Assembly (NCBI GenBank): GCA_039029135.1
Contig: JBCCGT010000013.1
Coordinates: forward strand, 62,001-126,000
DNA: 64,000 nt
Source: JALZVT01 sp039029135
GTDB taxonomy: Bacteria; Pseudomonadota; Gammaproteobacteria; Pseudomonadales; Azotimanducaceae
Direction: 5' to 3'
The position numbers and the translations under genes are program-made. Positions 1 through 7,853 of the stretch are shown one piece after another. Position 1 is the first letter of the stretch. Every line of letters begins with the position of its first letter. The notes under the pieces were generated by a model. That model saw only the letters and a list, made by a program, of their open reading frames with translations, made no database searches and had not been told where the DNA came from.

Positions 1-702
1 GTTCTGCAGCGCCGCTGCATGACCGCCGCCGACTGCTATCGCGTGGCGGAACTCTTGATCACGATGCAGCGCCTCGACGAGGCGGAGACATGGCTGACGC
101 GCGGCGACGAGGCGATGGGGCCGCGGGCTAAGCCGACGACGGCGCATGTGCGCCTGCTGCGTGCGCGCGACGATCACACCGGGGCGCTGAATGCGCAGCG
201 CGCACTGCTGCTGAACCGACCGACGTTGGAGGCCCTGCTGGAACTGAAGCGGCTGGCCCAGTCCGCAGACCACGACCCGGCCGGCGCGGAGTTCTGGCGC
301 GATACGCTGGATGCGCTGCTGCATCGCGCGCGCACCGATCCGATGTTCGGTCACGCCGCCGCCTGGACGCTGGCCCGCTACGCCGCCAGCAACGGCGATC
401 TGGAGCGCGCGTTCGTGCTGGTGCGCGATCACCTCGGTAACGATGACGACCACCGTCTGGAGGCGCTGGAGTGGTTCGGCGACGATCCCGAACGGGCACT
501 GTCGATTCTGGATCGGGTCATCGACAACGCGATCGACATGCGCACGCGCCACGCCTATCAGTACGCCGCGGGGCTGCTGCAGTCGAACCGGGCGCTGTTT
601 GATGCGCTCAGCGAGCGCGCCTATCACGACAAGCTGCTCGCGCTGCGAGTGCGCTACGGGCGCCGGTCAGGATTGATCGCGCAGCTTGAGCGCATCGAAT
701 AG
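1..702 (+). CDS. C-terminal part of a helical-repeat (TPR-like) protein, 5' end outside the window
   Basis: The frame is open from the first base, so the true start lies upstream; the first internal ATG is at 19. The visible ~230 residues are rich in Ala, Leu, Arg and Asp in paired amphipathic helices, for example the segments around YRVAELLITMQRLDEAETWL and DPERALSILDRVIDNA, which resemble TPR or similar alpha-solenoid repeats. No catalytic motif is visible. The next gene is convergent (minus strand) and begins 44 bases beyond the stop. A general protein-protein interaction role is the only inference; the family was not recognised. Confidence 0.6.
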   Translation, partial: VLQRRCMTAADCYRVAELLITMQRLDEAETWLTRGDEAMGPRAKPTTAHVRLLRARDDHTGALNAQRALLLNRPTLEALLELKRLAQSADHDPAGAEFWRDTLDALLHRARTDPMFGHAAAWTLARYAASNGDLERAFVLVRDHLGNDDDHRLEALEWFGDDPERALSILDRVIDNAIDMRTRHAYQYAAGLLQSNRALFDALSERAYHDKLLALRVRYGRRSGLIAQLERIE

Positions 703-746
703 CGGCTTCGCATTTCTGCTCAGCGCGATCCCTGATCAGCTGTTGC

Positions 747-1433
747 CTAAATCTTGATCTCTTCCTCGGCGCGTACCAGATAGCTGCCTTCGGCCAGCGC
801 ACCCAATTCCAGCCTGCCGACTTGCTGCAGGTGTAGCGCCTCGATTGACAGCTCGGTCGCCGCAAAGAGCTCCTGCATAGCCTTGGCGCCGATGTTTCGC
901 GTGCTGAGCAGCAACGTCGCGTCATCCGTGGTCTGGATGTCGACCGCCGGCCCAGCCAGCTTTCCTGACGGCACCGGCCAGGCGGCCTCAAGCCGGCGAA
1001 TCTGGTCTTCCGTGATCGGGCGTCGAGACTGGAATCGGTAGACGTGCGGCTTGGTCAACAGCCGCTTCTTGATTCGACTGGCCCAGCGCGCATCGTCACT
1101 GAGCAACACGAGGCCGCTGTGCGAGGTCCCGAGCGTATTCGCGAAGTAGTAGTAGCGCTCGTCAGAGCCGTCGTCCAGAAGTTCCAACACCGAAGCGCAT
1201 TCACCGCCTTTGGTCGCGCACGCATACGCCGGTGGCTTGTGCAGCACGACGTATCGATAGTTCGCGATCTCTATGGATTCGCCATCGAACACCACCCGAG
1301 CGTCGTCGCCGACTTCGAAAAACGGGTCGGTAATCACGGCACCGTCGACCGACAGTCGACCCTTGCGGATGAAGAACTTCGCCTGATTGAGGCTCATCGC
1401 CACAGACAGAGACAAGAATTTACTCAGTCGCAT
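747..1433 (-). CDS. S4-domain RsuA/RluF-like protein lacking the catalytic Asp
   Basis: About 228 residues. The N-terminus (MRLSKFLSLSVAMSLNQAKF) is an S4 RNA-binding domain, which is why the start at 1433 is preferred over the ATG at 1466. It is followed by a pseudouridine-synthase-like domain with the LHKP segment of the RsuA/RluB/E/F branch. RsuA-family enzymes carry GRLDxxTxG with the catalytic Asp. Here the aligned stretch is NTLGTSHSGLVLLSDD: the Asp is Gly and the Arg is Thr, although the following GLVLLSDD is kept. It may therefore bind RNA without isomerising uridine, or have another function. It is transcribed away from the sulfotransferase-like gene's end, on the same strand. Confidence 0.8.
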   Translation of the reverse strand: MRLSKFLSLSVAMSLNQAKFFIRKGRLSVDGAVITDPFFEVGDDARVVFDGESIEIANYRYVVLHKPPAYACATKGGECASVLELLDDGSDERYYYFANTLGTSHSGLVLLSDDARWASRIKKRLLTKPHVYRFQSRRPITEDQIRRLEAAWPVPSGKLAGPAVDIQTTDDATLLLSTRNIGAKAMQELFAATELSIEALHLQQVGRLELGALAEGSYLVRAEEEIKI

Positions 1434-1522
1434 GGCGGGTCTCAGGGTTGCGATCTCGAGCGCCATTCATCGAAGCTACGCTCCAGGCACACAGCGCGCG
1501 TCTGCCGCCGGGCGGACGCGAC

Positions 1523-2143
1523 TCACCGCGAACGCCGCGCTTCGTCCATGCGCCGAATGTTATCCACGTATTCGGTCTTAGTATTGAGATGCGGGAACGG
1601 TACATCGGGCACCGGCAGATCGAGCGCTGCGCAGATGGGCGCCCAACCATCGCCAGGCTGCCAGATGACCAGCCGCTCGGCTGGAGCTCGCGCGCGCACC
1701 GCTGCGTAGTGCGCCTCGAACGCGGCGCGGCAGGCCTCGCGATCGGCGCGATCGGGCGTGAAGCGGCCGAACATCTTCTCCAGCATCTCCCGCCATGGCC
1801 CCTCGACGCGCTTGGTAATCTCGAAAATGGTGTTGCTGGCGCTGTCCCACCAGGAGTCGAAGCTGCGCACCGACATCAGGATAACGGCATCGGGATAGGC
1901 CTCCGCGAGCTCTTCCCAGAACACCACCGCCGGCCAGTCAACGACCGCCGCGAAGTCAGCAAACAGGTCGTTCCAATTAGGTAGCGTGCCGTCGAGGGCG
2001 GCGTCCCACACCGGCATATCCGCGGGTCGCGCGATGACGTCGGCCATGTGGTAGCAGGGCGCGTCGAACAGAATCGCCAGCGCGTCCTTCAACGAGCGCG
2101 TTCCGGTGCGGCCGAGACCGGCGCCTATGACCTGCAAGCTCAT
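1523..2143 (-). CDS. sulfotransferase-fold protein (Sulfotransfer_4 type)
   Basis: 206 residues. The N-terminus VIGAGLGRTGTRSLKDAL is the phosphosulfate-binding P-loop of the small sulfotransferase-like family often annotated simply as 'sulfotransferase family protein'. A later VILMSVRSFDSWWDSA matches the PAPS 3'-phosphate loop region. Such proteins may transfer sulfate from PAPS to a small acceptor, but the acceptor cannot be read from sequence. The ATG overlaps the stop of the upstream secreted-protein gene by four bases (ATGA), so the two are probably cotranscribed and translationally coupled. Confidence 0.8.
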   Translation of the reverse strand: MSLQVIGAGLGRTGTRSLKDALAILFDAPCYHMADVIARPADMPVWDAALDGTLPNWNDLFADFAAVVDWPAVVFWEELAEAYPDAVILMSVRSFDSWWDSASNTIFEITKRVEGPWREMLEKMFGRFTPDRADREACRAAFEAHYAAVRARAPAERLVIWQPGDGWAPICAALDLPVPDVPFPHLNTKTEYVDNIRRMDEARRSR

Positions 2144-2520
2144 CTCGCGTCCCTCTCGGCCGGCGAAACGCGCACGCCTTCGAAGGGTATCTGGCCCATG
2201 GGATTACCGATCGTCCCCGTTACGCGGTCATCGACGACGACACCCTCATAGCTCATTTCCATTTCACCCATGGGCATTGTGATCGTCAGCGGGAAGCTGA
2301 ACGCGTTGCCGGATGTTGCCACCGAATCGATCGCGATCTCCCCACGGCGGCCCTTGTAGGTCCCGGCGTGGCCGTCACCCTCGCGCCAGATCGTCAGCTC
2401 GGGGTGCTGCGTGCCCCGCGGCGTTTCGACGGTCAGGCGCCACTTTCCAGTGATCTCGTCGGCGTGGCCCGCGATGCTCCAGGCCGCTGCGATGACGACG
2501 ATGAGGCTCTGCAGTTTCAT
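2140..2520 (-). CDS. small secreted protein of unknown function
   Basis: About 126 residues. The ATG at 2520 is preceded by a good AAGGAGA ribosome site, so it is preferred over an upstream in-frame start. Residues 1-20 form a signal peptide (hydrophobic core IVVIAAAW, cleavage after GHA). The mature part (ITGKWRLTVETPRGTQHPEL, then GHAGTYKGRRGEI and TGTIGNPMG) has the beta-rich pattern of small periplasmic proteins with a GxW/TGTY motif, seen in several DUFs of amidohydrolase or lipocalin-like context. It is the first gene of a two-gene unit with the sulfotransferase-like gene. Exact function unknown. Confidence 0.7.
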   Translation of the reverse strand: MKLQSLIVVIAAAWSIAGHADEITGKWRLTVETPRGTQHPELTIWREGDGHAGTYKGRRGEIAIDSVATSGNAFSFPLTITMPMGEMEMSYEGVVVDDRVTGTIGNPMGQIPFEGVRVSPAERDAR

Positions 2521-2744
2521 TCTGATCGTCTCTCCTTTAGTGGATCGGCTACTAATCAGTCCGCCAACGAACCCCACAGGCTCGCGCGCGACGCTCATGC
2601 GGCCCCCGCTGCTCAGCCAGAGTCTACCCGGAACCGATTATCCACCGCTGTCCGGCCACCGCGGACCCTGCCACTTCGATCTGGCGTGCCAGTCGCCAGG
2701 CCTTGGCTCAGCCGGCGCAGAAGTTCGCGCGCGGCACACCCATG
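2521..2744. other. intergenic stretch without a recognised gene
   Basis: Lies between two minus-strand genes. It contains the leader of the small secreted protein and the 3' flank of the next gene. Short open frames here carry no recognisable motif and no clear hairpin terminator was seen. Confidence 0.5.
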
Positions 2745-4025
2745 TCACCTGAACGCAGACGCATCCGGCACGTGACTGGTTGCGCACAGGCCATCGGGCG
2801 AGTCCGCGATCTCACCCGCCGCCGCGACCAGGCACAGACTGCGCGGCGCGGTCCGCGCTTCCCAGGCGAAGCCGGTCGGCGGCTGCGCGTCCGGCACGCC
2901 GCCGAAAAGACCGCGAGCCTCGCGCAGCGCTAGTGCCTGCATGACCGTCTGGTGAATCGCCACGCGATGCGACTGCTGCGCATAGCGTTCATAGGTATCA
3001 ATGGAACTTGACCCTGTGGTCCGCGCATCCGCGACGGGCACCGATTCGGTGGACGGCGGCGTGACGGCAAGCAGCAGCGGCAACCCCGGCGTCCGCGTCA
3101 GCACGTCCCGAAAGTGCAGCGTCGCCGCGCGCAAATCGTCCAGCCCATCGTCGTCGGCCGCCGCGAGCCAGGCGAAGGCAGAGCGCACCGCCTCAGGATC
3201 CTTTACGTCCACGAGGGGGCCACCGTCGACGGCACAGAAAAACGCGCCGGTGTCGTTGCGGGCGAACTGCAGCCATTCGAGGCTCGCCTCGAGCAGGGGG
3301 CTGTGGGCGCGCTGCGCCGACGTCAGCGGTGTCAGCGCCTGCGCTAACTGTAGCGCCTCGGTTCGCCGCCTAGCCGATATCGTTTGCGCCTGCAGCGCCA
3401 GCAGCGCTCGGTCCCCGATCGACAGCGTCGCCGTGAAGATCATGTACTCAAGCAGGGTCCTGCTGCCGGCGAGCAGGCGCCGCAGGTTTCGTGCGTAGTC
3501 GACCGCCAGCCTGGCGCGATCGGACGCGGGCGCCGCAAACAGCAGCCAATGGCCATATTCGCGCACCGTTGCGATGAAGTCCTGCGGCGGGTGAGATTTC
3601 GTAAATCGGTCTATATCAGACATGATCCGATACAGGTCCGCTGGCGTCAGCGTCGGCAGCTCCGCGCCCAGCAGCGCCTGAAAGGCGCGCCAGTACGCGG
3701 GGTTGTCGGGTAACAGCGCCGCATACTCGGACGACCGCAGCGCTTGCACGCAGCGCACTGAATCGTAGCCCTCCGGACAACTCGCATAGAGAAGCTCAGA
3801 CGCCGCGCCGTGATCACGAGTCGCGTCGACATAGCGGGGCGTCTGCTGCCACGCGGCTCCCGCCTCGGTGAAGGTCTGCGCGCCCGCAGGCGTCGAGGCC
3901 AAGGCGATCAGCAGCGCAACCAAGACGCGACGGGTGGCGAAAAATCGCCCATCACTCAACACGCAGTATGAGTTGCCGTCGCGAAACACTATTGCCAGCA
4001 TCCGTTGCCATCGCGCGGTCGCCAC
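2745..4025 (-). CDS. secreted protein of unknown function
   Basis: Up to 426 residues. The track start is a GTG at 4025 with no clear ribosome site; an in-frame GTG at 3962 would place a signal peptide near the N-terminus (FFATRRVLVALLIALA, probable cleavage after AGA). The mature portion is mostly helical with many Ala, Leu and Arg and several Cys, and ends close to CATSHVPDASAFR. No enzyme motif is visible. It is divergent from the DedA-rhodanese gene, sharing a short intergenic region. Function not recognised; a periplasmic location is the only inference. Confidence 0.65.
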   Translation of the reverse strand: MATARWQRMLAIVFRDGNSYCVLSDGRFFATRRVLVALLIALASTPAGAQTFTEAGAAWQQTPRYVDATRDHGAASELLYASCPEGYDSVRCVQALRSSEYAALLPDNPAYWRAFQALLGAELPTLTPADLYRIMSDIDRFTKSHPPQDFIATVREYGHWLLFAAPASDRARLAVDYARNLRRLLAGSRTLLEYMIFTATLSIGDRALLALQAQTISARRRTEALQLAQALTPLTSAQRAHSPLLEASLEWLQFARNDTGAFFCAVDGGPLVDVKDPEAVRSAFAWLAAADDDGLDDLRAATLHFRDVLTRTPGLPLLLAVTPPSTESVPVADARTTGSSSIDTYERYAQQSHRVAIHQTVMQALALREARGLFGGVPDAQPPTGFAWEARTAPRSLCLVAAAGEIADSPDGLCATSHVPDASAFR

Positions 4026-4082
4026 CCGTTCAATTCATCTTGAGTTAGGATGCGCTGCAGACGCAAGGAGCCCAGCAGACCT

Positions 4083-5048
4083 TTGGAATCCGCACTTCTC
4101 AGCGCGACGGCCTTTCTCGCCGCGCACGGCTACCTCGTCGTGTTCGTCTGGGTGTTTCTCGACCAGGCGGCGCTGCCGATGCCCGCCATCCCCGTGCTCA
4201 TTGCCGCGGGCGCGCTGATCGCCGGCGGCCAGCTCGACGCGCTGCCCGTGGTCTGCGCCGCAACCGTCGCTGCGCTGCTGGCAGACGCGCTGTGGTACCA
4301 GCTCGGCAAGCGTGGCGGCGCGAGCGCCATCTCCTGGGTGTGCAAGCTGTCGCTGGAGCCCGATAGCTGCGTAACCACAACGCGCAACGCCTTCGGCCGC
4401 TTCGGGCCGGTCACCATCGTGATCGCAAAATTCCTGCCGGGCGTACAGACCCTCGCGCCCGCGTCGGCAGGTTTTGTCGGCGCGCCCTTCGCCGGCTTCC
4501 TGCTGCTGGATCTCATCGGCACGCTGCTGTACGTCGCGCCCTTCGTCGCCGGCGGCTACTACTTTCAGCCCCAGCTCGCCGCCGCGCTGAACGCGCTCGG
4601 CGATCTCTCCGGCGGCCTGGGGCTCGCGCTGGCCGCCGGGCTGGCGGTGTACGCGGCGTACAAGATCGGCCAGTGGGCGGTGTTTCTGCGCGGCCATCGG
4701 TTGCGACGCCTAACCCCGGAGGCGCTGCACGAGCGACGACAAAGCGGTGAACCCATCACCGTCATCGATCTGCGCCAGCGGCTCGACTATGAGCTGCAGC
4801 CCGTGGTCATTCCCGGCGCGCTGCGCATTCCCATCACTGAAATCGCGGAGCGCCGGGGCGACATCCCCGAGCGCTTCGACGTCGCGCTCGTCTGTACGTG
4901 ACCCTCCGAAGCCTCCAGTGCCCGTGTGGCGCTGTACCTGAAGAAGCACGGACTGCCTGACGTGTTCCCGGTCGCTGGTGGCATGACGCGCTGGCTGGAG
5001 CTGGGTCTGCCGGTGGAACCGGTGGAGATCGAGGTGGCCAACGGCTAG
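4083..5048 (+). CDS. DedA (VTT) membrane protein fused to rhodanese, candidate selenoprotein read through TGA at 4899-4901
   Basis: The first ~200 residues are a DedA/VTT-type membrane domain with several transmembrane segments and the typical FxxRFxPxxR-like part (FGRFGPVTIVIAKFLPGVQT). After it comes a rhodanese domain (PITVIDLRQRLDYELQPV, IPGALRIP). The frame meets TGA at 4899 and then continues perfectly: PSEASSARVALYLKK, VFPVAGGMTRWLELGLPV, stop at 5048. Homologous fusions carry a Cys-x-Cys-Pro loop here; the TGA replaces the second Cys, giving Cys-Thr-Sec if decoded (residue 273 of 321). A 7-bp hairpin with a G-containing loop lies 14-33 bases after the TGA. The start is taken as TTG 4083 behind AAGGAG (spacing 12); ATG 4050 is the alternative. 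A nonsense mutation truncating the rhodanese is the competing reading. Confidence 0.7.
4916..4934 (+). promoter_or_regulatory. candidate bacterial SECIS hairpin
   Basis: CAGTGCC (4916-4922) pairs with GGCGCTG (4928-4934) through seven pairs, one of them G-U, enclosing the loop CGTGT. The loop starts 21 bases after the in-frame TGA and has G at its second position. Bacterial SECIS elements sit within the coding region with an apical loop roughly 16-37 bases downstream of UGA and a G among the first two loop bases, so spacing and loop both fit. No bulged U like that of E. coli fdhF is evident. Confidence 0.5.
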
Positions 5049-5191
5049 CAGGCTGTTAATAAACAGCCTGCTAGCTTCTGGCCATGGATGGCCAAGCGCA
5101 AATCAAACACGTAGGTGTTTGATTTGTCGTATGGGACACGCCAGCCACGGATGGCTGGCGGGTGAAAAGCGATTCGTAGAATCGCTTTTCA
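5044..5191. repeat. array of five adjacent perfect hairpins between convergent genes
   Basis: Five consecutive inverted repeats with 4-5 base loops: 5044-5075 (arm GCTAGCAGGCTGTT, loop AATA), 5079-5094 (TGGCCA, loop TGGA), 5099-5126 (CAAATCAAACAC, loop GTAG), 5139-5160 (CGCCAGCCA, loop CGGA) and 5163-5191 (TGAAAAGCGATT, loop CGTAG). Hairpins 2 and 4 share GCCA-nGGA-TGGC, and hairpins 3 and 5 share a GTAG loop, so this looks like a mosaic palindromic repeat rather than one simple terminator. The first arm contains the stop codon of the DedA gene. It probably also acts as a bidirectional terminator. Confidence 0.8.
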
Positions 5192-5199
5192 ACAAACGG

Positions 5200-6789
5200 C
5201 TACGGCGCGTCGTGCATGAACGCCGCCTGCATCAGGCTGCGCGAATAGTCCGCCTGCGGATTTTCGAAAACCGAATCGGCCGGTCCCTGCTCGACGACTC
5301 TGCCCGCCCGCATCACGACCAGTCGATGCGCGAGCGCCCGGACGACCTTGAGATCGTGACTGATGAACAGATACGCGATGCCGCGCCGCTGCTGCAGATC
5401 GCGAAGCAGGTCGACGATCTGGGCCTGGACGGAGCGGTCGAGCGCAGACGTCGGTTCGTCGAAGACGATGAAGCGCGGCCGCAGCACAAGGGCGCGGGCG
5501 ATCGAGATGCGCTGCCGCTGGCCGCCGCTGAACTCGTGGGGATAGCGATCGAGCCAGGCGGGATCGAGACCGACGTCCCGCAGCGCCTGGGCAACGCGCT
5601 CCCGCCGCTGCGCTGCCGTCAGTTCTCGCTCGTGAACGAGCAGACCCTCCTCGACAATCTGCAGTATCGACATGCGCGGGGACAGGCTGCCATACGGGTC
5701 CTGAAACACGATCTGTATGTCGCGCCGCAACGTGCGCAGAGATCGGCCGTCGAGGCCCTGTAGTTGAGTGCCGGCAAAGCGAATCGACCCGGAACTGGGT
5801 AGCAGTCGCAGCAGCGCGAGCCCAACCGTCGTCTTGCCGGAGCCGGACTCGCCCACGAGCCCCAGCGTCTCACCCGCGCCGAGCTGAAACGCGAGGTCGT
5901 CGACGGCGCGCACGCTGCGACGGGCACCAAACCACCCCTTGTCCTGCCGATAGTCGACGCACAGGCCGCTGACCTCGAGCAGCGGTTCCGGGTCACCGGG
6001 GATCGCCGGTATCCCCGCCGGCTCGGCAGCCAGCAGCTTGCGTGTATAGGCATGTGTCGGCGCGCGAAACACCGTCTCGCTCGGGCCGGTCTCCACCAAC
6101 TGCCCGTCGGTCATCACGCAGACGCGCTGTGCGATCGAACGGACGACGCCCAGGTCGTGGGAGATCAGCAGCAGCGCCATGCCGAGGCTGGACTGCAACT
6201 CACGCAACAGCTCGAGAATGCCGGCCTGAATGGTGACATCGAGCGCCGTCGTCGGCTCGTCCGCAATCAGCAGACGAGGTTCATTCGCCAGCGCCATCGC
6301 GATCATCACCCGCTGTCGCTGACCGCCCGACAGTTCGTGCGGCAGCGCGTCCAGCCGCTGTTCGGCGTCCGGCAGCCGCACTAATCGCAGCAGCTCGAGT
6401 GTCCATTCGCGCGCGGCCGCGCGACCCACCCGACGGTGCAGCATCACACTTTCGCTGACCTGTCGCTCGATGGGATGCAGCGGGTTCAGGGACGTCATCG
6501 GCTCCTGGAAGATCATGCTGGCAACCGCGCCGCGCTGCGCCCGCACCGCCTCCGCCGGGGCGCCGATCATCTCGGTGCCTTCGAGCAGCACGGAGCCGCG
6601 AGGATGGCTAGCCAGCGGATAGGGCAATAGCTGCAGCGCCGCGAGCGCCGTCGCCGACTTTCCGGACCCGCTCTCGCCGACGATCGCCACGGTCTCGCCG
6701 TGATCGACGCGAAAACTCACGCCCTTCACGGCGTCGCGGTCGCCGAAACGCACCCACAGGTCATCGACCGCGAGCACCGGCGCGCTCAC
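5200..6789 (-). CDS. yejF: peptide ABC transporter, duplicated ATPase subunit
   Basis: 529 residues carrying two complete ABC ATPase domains. The first has Walker A GESGSGKSA near residue 37, signature LSGGQRQR and Walker B LLIADEPT. The second has Walker A GESGSGKTT near 315, signature FSGGQRQR and Walker B FIVFDEPTSALD. This double-ATPase architecture and length match YejF/DppDF-fusion proteins. It energises import of oligopeptides (in E. coli YejABEF also takes up microcin C) from the inner face of the cytoplasmic membrane. The GTG start overlaps the yejE stop by four bases (GTGA). It is the last gene of the operon, followed by the hairpin array. Confidence 0.93.
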   Translation of the reverse strand: MSAPVLAVDDLWVRFGDRDAVKGVSFRVDHGETVAIVGESGSGKSATALAALQLLPYPLASHPRGSVLLEGTEMIGAPAEAVRAQRGAVASMIFQEPMTSLNPLHPIERQVSESVMLHRRVGRAAAREWTLELLRLVRLPDAEQRLDALPHELSGGQRQRVMIAMALANEPRLLIADEPTTALDVTIQAGILELLRELQSSLGMALLLISHDLGVVRSIAQRVCVMTDGQLVETGPSETVFRAPTHAYTRKLLAAEPAGIPAIPGDPEPLLEVSGLCVDYRQDKGWFGARRSVRAVDDLAFQLGAGETLGLVGESGSGKTTVGLALLRLLPSSGSIRFAGTQLQGLDGRSLRTLRRDIQIVFQDPYGSLSPRMSILQIVEEGLLVHERELTAAQRRERVAQALRDVGLDPAWLDRYPHEFSGGQRQRISIARALVLRPRFIVFDEPTSALDRSVQAQIVDLLRDLQQRRGIAYLFISHDLKVVRALAHRLVVMRAGRVVEQGPADSVFENPQADYSRSLMQAAFMHDAP

Positions 6790-7853
6790 GCGGCGGTCCT
6801 CGCAGGCAGCGCGTCCTCGGCCGGCGCGCCGCTCGCGTGACTGCGCCGCGGATCGAACGCATCGCGCACGGCTTCGCCGATGAAGATCAGCAGCGTCATC
6901 ATCACGGCGAGCGTGATGAACACGCTGATGCCTATCCAGGGCGCCTGCAGGTTGGACTTGGCGGACGACAACAACCTGCCGAGCGAAGGCGCGTCCAGCG
7001 GCAGGCCGAAGTTTAGAAAGTCGAGCGCCGTCAGCGTCGTGATCGAGCCGTTGAGGATAAACGGCAGATAGGTCAGGGCCGCAACCATCGCGTTCGGCAG
7101 CACGTGCCGCCGCATGATCGTCCAGTCGCTCACGCCCATCGCGCGGGCAGAGCGCACGAACTCGAAGTTGCGCGCGCGTAGAAACTCCGCCCGCACCACC
7201 GCGACGAGCGGCATCCAGCTAAACAGCGCGAGTATCCCGAGTATCCAGAAGAAGTTGGGTTCGACCATGCTGGCGAGGATGATCAGCAGGAACAGAACCG
7301 GCAGGCCGGCCCAGATCTCCACGAGCCGCTGACCGACGAGATCGACATAGCCGCCGAAGTACCCCTGCAGGCCCCCGACCAGTATCCCGATGCTGGCGCT
7401 AAGGATCGTCAGCGCGATGCCGAACAGGACCGACAGGCGAAAACCGTACAGCAGCATGGCGAACAGGTCGCGCGCCAGCGGATCGGTGCCCAGCAGGTGT
7501 CCGTGCTCGAGCGGCGGCGTTGGTATGTGATCCGGAATCGCAAAGTCGATGGTCCGGTAGCTGTAGCGCACCGGCGGCCACAGCGCCCAGCCGCGCTCGT
7601 CGATCAGATCGAGGACCGTCGCATCGGTGAAGTCCGCGTCGATCGGTAGCTCACCGCCAATTTCCTGCTCGGTGTAGGTGACGGCGACCGGAAAGTACCA
7701 GTCGCCGTCCAGGCGCATCACGATTGGTCGATCGTTCGCGATGAACTCAGCACAGAGCGCGACGGCAAACAGTGCCGTGAACACCCTCAGAGACCACAGC
7801 CCGCGCCGGTTGCGGCGAAAGTTCGCTATCCGACGCCGGTTGAGCGGGGTCAC
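6786..7853 (-). CDS. yejE: peptide ABC transporter permease
   Basis: 355 residues starting at GTG 7853, which overlaps the yejB stop by four bases; the open frame extends further upstream only as the shadow of yejB. One N-terminal membrane segment (FTALFAVALCAEFIA) is followed by a periplasmic stretch (AIPDHIPTPPLEHGHLLGTD) and the BPD_transp_1 membrane domain. The EAA-type loop is visible around RSARAMGVSDWTIMRRHVLP. It forms the inner-membrane channel with YejB. Confidence 0.93.
   Translation of the reverse strand: MTPLNRRRIANFRRNRRGLWSLRVFTALFAVALCAEFIANDRPIVMRLDGDWYFPVAVTYTEQEIGGELPIDADFTDATVLDLIDERGWALWPPVRYSYRTIDFAIPDHIPTPPLEHGHLLGTDPLARDLFAMLLYGFRLSVLFGIALTILSASIGILVGGLQGYFGGYVDLVGQRLVEIWAGLPVLFLLIILASMVEPNFFWILGILALFSWMPLVAVVRAEFLRARNFEFVRSARAMGVSDWTIMRRHVLPNAMVAALTYLPFILNGSITTLTALDFLNFGLPLDAPSLGRLLSSAKSNLQAPWIGISVFITLAVMMTLLIFIGEAVRDAFDPRRSHASGAPAEDALPARTAA

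Noticed and set aside
4899..4901. Reading the TGA as a simple stop so that the DedA protein ends at 4901.
   Set aside because: It would cut the rhodanese domain in half although the downstream frame is intact and hairpin spacing fits SECIS; kept as the main alternative rather than the preferred call.
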